NCBI GenBank assembly: GCA_002503205.1
Contig: DARE01000011.1
Span: 1,247 to 57,933, forward strand
Direction: 5' to 3'
From: Thermoplasmatales archaeon UBA447
GTDB lineage: Archaea; Thermoplasmatota; Thermoplasmata; Thermoplasmatales; Thermoplasmataceae
DNA length: 56,687 nt
In this document: in pieces, positions 50,494 through 56,687 of the stretch
How the letters are laid out: every line of letters begins with the position of its first letter
How positions within the stretch are numbered: position 1 is the stretch's first letter
The notes under the pieces: model-generated
Seen by the model: the letters and a program-made list of their open reading frames with translations, nothing else
Databases searched by the model: none
What the model was told of the DNA's origin: nothing
Program-made: the position numbers and the translations under genes

Positions 50494-51461
50494 CTTGGAG
50501 ACACTACTGAGTTAACTATTCTCTCAATTATCCTGTTGGATGTGCTGTACCCATCACCGCCACTTTCAAGAAGCGCTTCAGGCCTCAGAATGAGCCTGTG
50601 GTTCAGGAGAGCCTGTGAAAGAAACCTAACATCTTCCGGAATGACATAGTCACGGCCGTTGAGCAATGCGTTCACCTTAGCTGCCATGAGATATTTGGCT
50701 GATGTTCTCGGGCTTGCCCCTACCAAAACCAGATCATTGGTTCTTGTCTGCCTTATTATGTCCACGATGTAGGTTATTATCTCCTCACTTGCGTAAACCT
50801 GTCTGGCCTCCTTCCTCAGTGCAATTATCTTGTTAGAGTCGATAAGAAACTCATCATCGTCCTGATCTATGCTTATTGATCTCAGTATTCCCATTTCCTG
50901 CTCCCTGGATGGGTAAGTCAGGATGTATCGGAACAGAAACCTGTCCATCAGCGCCTCTGCCAGAGGGAATGTTCCCTCCTGTTCAATAGGGTTCTGTGTG
51001 GCGATGACCAGGAAGGGCTCCGGGAGAGGATAATCCTCACCTCCAACAGACACCTTCATTTCCTCCATCCCCTCCAGTAGTGCAGACTGTACCTTTGCTG
51101 GTGTTCTGTTTATTTCATCCGCAAGAAGTACGTTGGCAAATATGGGACCCTTCCTGAATTCCAGCTTCCTCTGCTCCAGATTGAACACAATGCTTCCGGT
51201 GATATCGCTTGGCAGCATATCCGGGGTGAACTGGATTCTTTTGAAATCCATGTTCAGATTTCTAGAAAACTCACTGGCAAGCATTGTCTTGGCAAGACCG
51301 GGGACTCCCTCCAGTAACATATGGTTTCTGCTAATCAGTGAAATGAAAAGGAACCTCACAATAGGTTCAGACCCTATAACCTTCCTGCCTATTCTCTGTT
51401 CTATCTTTCTGATTGTATTCCTGAGTTCAACTACCTCTCCATCACTGTATTCCTCTGTCAT
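50490..51461 (-). CDS. moxR: MoxR-family AAA+ ATPase
   Basis: AAA+ chaperone. Walker A is LLEGVPGLAKTMLASEFSRN. Walker B is VLLADEINRTPAKVQSALLE. IATQNPIEQEGTFPLAEALM and the Arg-finger region MDRFLFRY follow, then the C-terminal helical lid (VGASPRTSAKYLMAAK). The ATG at 51461 is chosen over the upstream in-frame ATG at 51497, since GAGGAGG and the preceding gene's TAA lie just before it. It sits between a two-helix membrane protein and DUF58, all on the minus strand. Confidence 0.95.
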   Translation of the reverse strand: MTEEYSDGEVVELRNTIRKIEQRIGRKVIGSEPIVRFLFISLISRNHMLLEGVPGLAKTMLASEFSRNLNMDFKRIQFTPDMLPSDITGSIVFNLEQRKLEFRKGPIFANVLLADEINRTPAKVQSALLEGMEEMKVSVGGEDYPLPEPFLVIATQNPIEQEGTFPLAEALMDRFLFRYILTYPSREQEMGILRSISIDQDDDEFLIDSNKIIALRKEARQVYASEEIITYIVDIIRQTRTNDLVLVGASPRTSAKYLMAAKVNALLNGRDYVIPEDVRFLSQALLNHRLILRPEALLESGGDGYSTSNRIIERIVNSVVSPR

Positions 51462-51462
51462 A

Positions 51463-51963
51463 TTAGCTTTCTTCCTCCTCAAATTCAATGGTTTCAAATC
51501 TTGATCTTCTGAGCCTGTTGTATAAATTCAGCATTTCATTGAAAGTTTTCATCTTCCCCTCTTCCCCTCTTTTCTTCTTTTTTGGCCTGCTGCTTTCCGC
51601 CATGCGCGAGAACTTGCTGTACCTTCTTTCCAGAGACTCGAAATATTCAGGGTATCCTTTGAGAACCTCAAAATCATGTTTAATCGGCACGAGAAAATGT
51701 TCAATATCCATGCTCCTGACATGATCAGCCTCCCCTGTGAAGAAATCCTTTGGAATCACAAACTTTTCCCTTTTCTGTTCTAAAGTTGGTGGAGCATCTA
51801 TTTTTGTCCGTCTTGCAAAACCCCTGATGGCAAGTGATGAGATCCATATTACCAGGATGGGGATGACAAAACTCAACAACATGAGCGGGTTTGATTCTAT
51901 CCTGCCTGGAAAACCTTCTATCAATGAGAGAAGGGTTGAGCCTATGTAAGTCCCGCTAACCAT
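51463..51963 (-). CDS. Two-helix membrane protein of the MoxR cluster
   Basis: A 166-residue protein without a recognised family. A short segment and one strong membrane helix (PLMLLSFVIPILVIWISSLA) occupy the first 50 residues. The remainder is soluble and charged, with PRPKKKKRG-like Lys/Arg tracts and an acidic end (EFEEEES). It lies three bases upstream of the next gene's reading and abuts moxR. The layout, membrane anchor plus a helical tail, suggests an adaptor for MoxR. That is inference. Confidence 0.7.
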   Translation of the reverse strand: MVSGTYIGSTLLSLIEGFPGRIESNPLMLLSFVIPILVIWISSLAIRGFARRTKIDAPPTLEQKREKFVIPKDFFTGEADHVRSMDIEHFLVPIKHDFEVLKGYPEYFESLERRYSKFSRMAESSRPKKKKRGEEGKMKTFNEMLNLYNRLRRSRFETIEFEEEES

Positions 51964-51966
51964 TCA

Positions 51967-52533
51967 TCACTCCCGCATTGCATCTGCGAAATACAGTTTC
52001 ATTATATCCATATAATTATAAATCCCCTCAAACTTATCAAGCATCTCATCGCCGGAGAACTGGACAGACTTTGCGAACCTGGCTGGCTCATAATAATTCA
52101 GGAAATATGTTACGATTCTTTTCAGTGCATTAAGCCTCTCCTTCTCCATGTCACTGGTTGGGGTAATGCCATCCAGGGCTTCATGCATGGAAAAACCGTC
52201 AACAAGAGCTCCAGTACCAATAGAACCCTTCAGGTCCTTGATCTCCCTGATTATGAAGTCCCTTTCACCTGAACTGGTTGATCTGGGCCGTGAAAAGTAT
52301 CTGCAGTAATCATCCCTTGCGGCCTGATAGGTAACTGAGGCGGCTTTTTCAAGATGCTCTTCACCCAGCAACTTTCGAGCTTCAAGCATTGGCGGAATGT
52401 CACCAACAGTCTTGACCTCCACGACAGTCTCAACTGTCTGTACATTTCTGCCAGTCTTGGATTTCTGTTTGGCTGGTTTGCTGCTTTTCTTAACAGTCTT
52501 AACTTTTTTCTTATCATTGGAGAATAGCCCCAT
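51967..52533 (-). CDS. DUF4129-like helical protein of the MoxR cluster
   Basis: A 188-residue soluble protein. After a Lys-rich N-terminus (GLFSNDKKKVKTVKKSSKPA), residues 45-185 form helices, with EARKLLGEEHLEKAASVTYQ and a terminal YEPARFAKSVQFSGDEML. This resembles the DUF4129 pattern often found with transglutaminase and MoxR genes, but the match is by eye. No enzymatic motif is visible. It lies nine bases after the large surface-protein gene and three before the membrane protein, all same strand. Confidence 0.65.
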   Translation of the reverse strand: MGLFSNDKKKVKTVKKSSKPAKQKSKTGRNVQTVETVVEVKTVGDIPPMLEARKLLGEEHLEKAASVTYQAARDDYCRYFSRPRSTSSGERDFIIREIKDLKGSIGTGALVDGFSMHEALDGITPTSDMEKERLNALKRIVTYFLNYYEPARFAKSVQFSGDEMLDKFEGIYNYMDIMKLYFADAMRE

Positions 52534-52542
52534 TTATTCACC

Positions 52543-55332
52543 TCAGCTGAGATTTACAGTCAGATAATTGGCATTAACACTTGCGACTGGCACAAGTTTG
52601 GAAGGGAAATAATATGAGAGACTAAAGTTATTTACCCCTCCTGGAACGATAGTGAAATAATTCGTGAACTCCAAAGAATTGCTGCCATTCATTGTTGGTG
52701 TGACAAAGGTACCATTGCTGGTAAGGGTGTAATTTGCAGTAATGTTGATATCTCCATAATTAATTGATTCTAGATACTCCTTCTGTTGTCCCCCCATGAA
52801 AGTGAAATTGTAATAAACATAATTGTTAGAATCTGCTTCTTTACTTTTCTCTGACACATTGTGATCAGAAATGTTCAGATTTAGGGTCTGAACAGGAGAT
52901 GTGTCAGTCAGGGTATGTGAAGTGGAATTTGCCAGATTGCTTCCAAGGTAAATGGATGTAGAGACTGTTCCGGATTTTTCAGCAAAGTAATGAATGCCCG
53001 AATCTGACAGATCTAGACCATTTGATACTGGCCCACTTACTGAAACTTTGAATTTTACTGGGCTTGAATAATTAAGAACCACGAGGAATGGTTCCAGTTT
53101 GATCGTTTTGAGAGAATTGGATGACAGATTCACCTTGGTGCTGTTTGGAACAAAGTACGGATTCGTATAGTTGAATATGTAATTTCCATCTGGAAGTGAA
53201 TAGTTGAGTATTATCAGGTTTAACCCGCTTTGATAATATGATGTGTAATTTGCTGTAAGCAGATAATTGCTGGAATTCATTCCAGACGCCGGTGGTGCGG
53301 CTCCTGTGTAGCTGTAAGGGTTCTGTAGTGTCATCTTCAGGGAGTGAAGAGGTTTTTCAGTCATATTATCTGTAAAAATGTGTCCCGACTCAGGTATAGA
53401 GGATGTATTTACACTGAATGGTACTCCTTTGTAATCCATTGCCTCAGGAAGCACTGTAAATATTCCACCGTAGAGCAGGGCTACAGTCACTTCTCCTGAC
53501 GAATTTGTCACAGCCTTCATCAAATAATACTGGGAATTGACATATATGAAAACAGCCACCTGCACACCTGAAATTGGTTTAGAGCCATTCATCATCTTAA
53601 TAATGAACGAACTATGGTTGTAATTCGTTGTAGTCGGCGTCGGCAATGTGCTGTTCAATTCCCCCTGAATATCAGAAGAATTTGTATCTGGTAATCCAGA
53701 AGAACGGGACCATACAGAGGTTCCATTGCCTATTGAACTGACTGTTGTCAGGCTCTCATTTATACTGGCATTTCCGGGAGAGATGCTGACCGTTCTATTA
53801 ACGTAACCTGGTTTAGACAGATGTATTGAGTAACCTCCGGATGTAAGGTTAAGGCTGATGTTTCCATTGCCACCCGTATAATTTGAGTAAATGGAGGGGC
53901 CATTGGTTCCGGATGTTACATTAACATTAACGCCAGATAATCCACTTCCATTTAGCCCCGTAGTGTGTAAGTGAATGTTTTCTATTCCAGATGAGCTGGG
54001 GACAAGATTCAGGTTTTTCAGTAAAGATCCACCCTGAAGGTTTCCCGACAAATTGAAAGGCTTTGATAGTTTGGATATGATGCTGAAATTGTACTGGCCA
54101 GGGAATGACATATTGAATGAATACTGGCCATTTGCGTTCGTTGTAATATTTTTAACGAAATAAGTGCCGTTTACACTGGTGAGAACTTCGAAGCTTTGCG
54201 ATGCCGCAACTCCTGAAGTTCCATTCAGCTTCATCAGACCTGTGATTGTTGTTTCCAGTTGAACAGCATAATTAGGGTGCGATGCATTATTATCAATATA
54301 GGAAGAGAAGTATGGTGAGAGTTGCTGAGGTACCGTATAGGAAGGCTGCTGGGGTGAATTTTTAAATGGATTCTCAGATGCAAGGGTGAAGTTGTAGTAT
54401 GTCGGGCTTGACCGCACCGCCACATATGCAGATTGGCTTTGATATCCTTTAGAAGTGGCCCGGATCTGATTATTTCCGAAGTCAGCAGCCACTGAATATT
54501 CTCCGGAACTTAAGGTGGCATACTGAGTGGTGGTAACAGAATACACTGAATAATTGGTTATTCTATTGCCAAGCATATTCATGGCATCTCCTTTTATGAA
54601 TGCCCCTGTCTGATTGTTTGAAATGAGGTTAACCTTCAAACCTGAAATAGCTGAATCAGTCACATTTACGTAACCAGGAACTGTCACGTTCGAAAATCCC
54701 CGCTTTGAGGCAGATATACTGAAATTCCCTGGCACTGCATCCAGTGAGAATTGCCCTGATGACGATGAATTGGTTTTATACCCGCCCCATGGGTCTGAAA
54801 ACGTTAAACCAACATCACTTACGGATGTGCCGTTATAAATGGTTGAACCGCTAATTTCGTACTTCGGAGATGGGTTAAAACTTAGATTATTCCAAACTGT
54901 CGCATTTATGGGAAGATAATTCTGAGTGTAAAGAACATTATATTGAAACATTTCGAAGGCGAATTTGCCATATCCGCTTTGAAGAAACCCTATCTGATAG
55001 AATCCACTGCCGTTTGTTCTGACAGCTGTCATTACAGAAAGCACTGCAGAATAAAGCACCATATTCCCGAGGGGTTTTCCATCGGAGGAGTTTCTAGCGT
55101 AACCCTGCATTATTACAGTTGAGTTCCCGTAATCCTTGAATGTGGTATTCTTTCCTCCAAGACCATATTTATTGAGACCCTGATATTTATATATTTGAGG
55201 AGGCTCAAAATTCTTGGGAGGACTTATTGTTATCTGTGCCGGTGAGGCAGGGTAATCAACATGAAAGAATACGAATACTCCGGATATAAGAACCATCCCA
55301 ACTACAAGGAGGGCTATTGATTTTGGTGACAA
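52543..55332 (-). CDS. Large surface protein with carboxypeptidase-regulatory-like repeats
   Basis: A 929-residue, membrane-anchored protein facing outside. An N-terminal hydrophobic helix (IALLVVGMVLISGVFVFFHV) precedes about seven beta-rich repeats of the carboxypeptidase-regulatory/Ig type, for example GYARNSSDGKPLGNMVLYSA, ISGSTIYNGTSVSDVGLTFS and FIIKMMNGSKPISGVQVAVF, with intervening GYxN stretches. Dozens of Asn-x-Ser/Thr sequons suggest heavy N-glycosylation. No C-terminal anchor is clear. It begins with TTG at 55332, and a TATA-like element 26 bases upstream suggests a leaderless message. It heads the MoxR/DUF58 cluster and is a possible substrate or partner. Confidence 0.85.
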   Translation of the reverse strand: MSPKSIALLVVGMVLISGVFVFFHVDYPASPAQITISPPKNFEPPQIYKYQGLNKYGLGGKNTTFKDYGNSTVIMQGYARNSSDGKPLGNMVLYSAVLSVMTAVRTNGSGFYQIGFLQSGYGKFAFEMFQYNVLYTQNYLPINATVWNNLSFNPSPKYEISGSTIYNGTSVSDVGLTFSDPWGGYKTNSSSSGQFSLDAVPGNFSISASKRGFSNVTVPGYVNVTDSAISGLKVNLISNNQTGAFIKGDAMNMLGNRITNYSVYSVTTTQYATLSSGEYSVAADFGNNQIRATSKGYQSQSAYVAVRSSPTYYNFTLASENPFKNSPQQPSYTVPQQLSPYFSSYIDNNASHPNYAVQLETTITGLMKLNGTSGVAASQSFEVLTSVNGTYFVKNITTNANGQYSFNMSFPGQYNFSIISKLSKPFNLSGNLQGGSLLKNLNLVPSSSGIENIHLHTTGLNGSGLSGVNVNVTSGTNGPSIYSNYTGGNGNISLNLTSGGYSIHLSKPGYVNRTVSISPGNASINESLTTVSSIGNGTSVWSRSSGLPDTNSSDIQGELNSTLPTPTTTNYNHSSFIIKMMNGSKPISGVQVAVFIYVNSQYYLMKAVTNSSGEVTVALLYGGIFTVLPEAMDYKGVPFSVNTSSIPESGHIFTDNMTEKPLHSLKMTLQNPYSYTGAAPPASGMNSSNYLLTANYTSYYQSGLNLIILNYSLPDGNYIFNYTNPYFVPNSTKVNLSSNSLKTIKLEPFLVVLNYSSPVKFKVSVSGPVSNGLDLSDSGIHYFAEKSGTVSTSIYLGSNLANSTSHTLTDTSPVQTLNLNISDHNVSEKSKEADSNNYVYYNFTFMGGQQKEYLESINYGDINITANYTLTSNGTFVTPTMNGSNSLEFTNYFTIVPGGVNNFSLSYYFPSKLVPVASVNANYLTVNLS

Positions 55333-55353
55333 ACAGTATTAGAGACAAGCCAT

Positions 55354-55363
55354 GTATTAAAAG
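55354..55363 (-). promoter_or_regulatory. TATA-like element of the surface-protein/MoxR cluster
   Basis: The coding strand reads CTTTTAATAC, centred about 26 bases before the TTG at 55332. It supports a leaderless TTG start and a single transcript for the cluster. Confidence 0.4.
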
Positions 55364-55430
55364 TTTTGTACAGTCTTAATTTTCATGAAGGTCAATGAAA
55401 AAGCGCTTCTATGTGGGGTCAGGACAATAC

Positions 55431-56687
55431 TCAATTTCTAACCTTGACTGCTACACCTTTCCTGAGAGACTTCATTGCATCCACCGGCATTTTTGCTGTA
55501 CCCACTCCCCGTATTTCGCCAGAATGATGGAGCACTACTTCGTCTCCCGGCTTAATATCTGAAGATGCGTCCTTTATGCCAACAGCATAGATACTGGCTG
55601 TAGGCTTGAAATCGTCTATTTCCACCATGAATCTGGAATTGGTTATGAACCAGTTTGCAGCATTTTTTGTAATGGAAAAAAGTCCCCTCTCTTCATGAAA
55701 AACTAAAGCTGGTTTTCCATCATACACCAGCATATCGCGGTCATAGTTTTTTATTATTTTTGACTTTGAAACATAGGGCACAATCCAATCGCCAAACTGA
55801 TAGCTGGCGATAGAGATGAATTCCTCCATCCTTGGGTTTCTTTTAATCTGTTTTTCTTCTCTGATTTCCCCATCAATGCATTCAAGCAGTGCAGAGAATT
55901 CACCTTCTCCGGAGTGCTTATCCCAGAATAAAACTTCAGAACCGGTTGGCAGGTAATCCCCTATAAAAGCAAGTGATTCATCAATAAATGCTATGACCTT
56001 ACGGTATTTGTTCCTGGAAAAATATTGATCCAGCATTGAGTTGATCATCCTCTGCTCTTCAAGATACCAGCTCCCTGTAACAGGAATATCGTAGAATGAG
56101 GGGGGATATGTTCTTTCTAGGTCTCTTGGAACCAGTCCAACGGGAGATGTTACAATTATTTCATGAAGTCTTCTACGTCTGTTTCCCAGTGCCTTAAAAA
56201 GTCTCTGATGTGTCTTGGATGAGGAATAGGGCTTTCTTGCTGTGCATGGGATTAACAGTGCAATGAGTTCCTCATTTTCATGTTTGTACTTTTCAGAGAT
56301 GTATGCTCTGTACCTTTTCAGGTCAGGCCTGTTCAATGATTCAAGGCTTCCTGCGATGATACTGGAGGTGTATCTTGGAAATCCTGATTCAATCTCATCA
56401 TACATAACCTCATCTGAATGCCTGAGTATCTCAATCGCTTTAGAACTGACAGTTGCCCTTTCTACAAGCTCCCTTAGAGTCCCGGCCTCAATTGCTAGGC
56501 CACAATAATTGGCGACCTGAGAAACGTACTCTGAGTTTGATAAGGCATTGTCCTCTCCGTTTCTTATCCTTCCAAATGGGGTATACCTGACACCTTCACT
56601 TCCTTCCAGAACTGACTGGGTATTGTCGAAAAATGATATGCCGAGATAAACAAGAACCGGAATAATGTAAGGATCACTGAAACCCTG
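55431..56687 (-). CDS. arcS: Archaeosine synthase-like protein (ArcS), partial
   Basis: Homologue of the enzyme acting on preQ0 at position 15 of archaeal tRNA. The frame is open past the right edge of the window, so the N-terminus is missing. Upstream of the internal Met at 56405 it reads FGRIRNGEDNALSNSEYVSQ and on, a TGT-like N-terminal region. The ArcS signature PCTARKPYSSSKTH is present, then a helical core and a C-terminal PUA domain (GDEVVLHHSGEIRGVGTAKM). The PCxxKPY motif favours ArcS over the transglycosylase itself. In Euryarchaeota, ArcS attaches lysine, with a radical-SAM partner completing the reaction. Confidence 0.85.
   Translation of the reverse strand, partial: QGFSDPYIIPVLVYLGISFFDNTQSVLEGSEGVRYTPFGRIRNGEDNALSNSEYVSQVANYCGLAIEAGTLRELVERATVSSKAIEILRHSDEVMYDEIESGFPRYTSSIIAGSLESLNRPDLKRYRAYISEKYKHENEELIALLIPCTARKPYSSSKTHQRLFKALGNRRRRLHEIIVTSPVGLVPRDLERTYPPSFYDIPVTGSWYLEEQRMINSMLDQYFSRNKYRKVIAFIDESLAFIGDYLPTGSEVLFWDKHSGEGEFSALLECIDGEIREEKQIKRNPRMEEFISIASYQFGDWIVPYVSKSKIIKNYDRDMLVYDGKPALVFHEERGLFSITKNAANWFITNSRFMVEIDDFKPTASIYAVGIKDASSDIKPGDEVVLHHSGEIRGVGTAKMPVDAMKSLRKGVAVKVRN

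Overview
This window reads as chromosomal DNA of an archaeon, most likely of the order Thermoplasmatales (acidophilic Euryarchaeota) or a close relative. The evidence is archaeal-type proteins throughout: EF-2, EF-1alpha, S17e, S10, L40e, L10e, aIF5A, RNA polymerase subunit L, Orc1/Cdc6, archaeosine synthase, the FBP aldolase/phosphatase and a gamma-alpha fused 2-oxoacid:ferredoxin oxidoreductase. They sit beside a bacterial-type GrpE-DnaK-DnaJ operon, a cupredoxin-containing haem-copper oxidase operon and many leaderless genes with a TATA box about 25 bases before the start codon. I cannot name the genus from sequence alone. No rRNA, tRNA, CRISPR array or intact insertion sequence was seen.

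Layout. Positions 1-2200 are accessory: a HicB-HicA toxin-antitoxin pair and an archaeal tyrosine recombinase whose C-terminal tail lies out of frame. From 2222 to 4979 a three-gene overlapping operon (crotonase, 3-hydroxyacyl-CoA dehydrogenase, thiolase) interconverts acetyl-CoA and crotonyl-CoA. Then come S17e, a universal stress protein, grpE-dnaK-dnaJ, a tRNA G10 methyltransferase with a broken 5' end, and RNA polymerase subunit L. Positions 10952-13014 hold a flavoprotein of the sulfide:quinone oxidoreductase family, a DUF1641 protein and an OsmC protein. A peptidase and a threonine synthase-like enzyme precede a translation block (EF-2, an unknown 513-residue membrane protein, S10, EF-1alpha).

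Positions 21129-25964 carry a tiny membrane protein, a phosphoglucose/phosphomannose isomerase, an NFACT (RqcH/Rqc2-like) protein, a CoxG-hydrolase-like-thioesterase operon and a membrane protease homologue. The respiratory operon (small subunit, subunit II, subunit I, blue copper protein, haem O synthase) occupies 26202-30171, read on the minus strand. Central metabolism follows: FBP aldolase/phosphatase, PurQ and 2-oxoacid:ferredoxin oxidoreductase. Next are Orc1/Cdc6, a folylpolyglutamate synthase, an AlaX-like protein that lacks all four zinc ligands, transporters, an AbrB-type regulator, L10e, agmatinase and aIF5A. The right end is a six-gene envelope cluster (48308-55332): a 929-residue surface protein with carboxypeptidase-regulatory-like repeats, two small unknowns, MoxR ATPase, DUF58 and a membrane protein. 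A partial archaeosine synthase is cut by the window edge.

Most worth a second look: the MoxR/DUF58 surface-protein cluster; the zinc-less AlaX homologue; the cysteine-poor SQR-like flavoprotein operon; two single-base frame breaks (recombinase, tRNA methyltransferase); two genes whose conserved N-termini need a non-canonical start (PurQ and the CPBP-like protein); and a series of convergent genes whose stop codons interlock within four bases.
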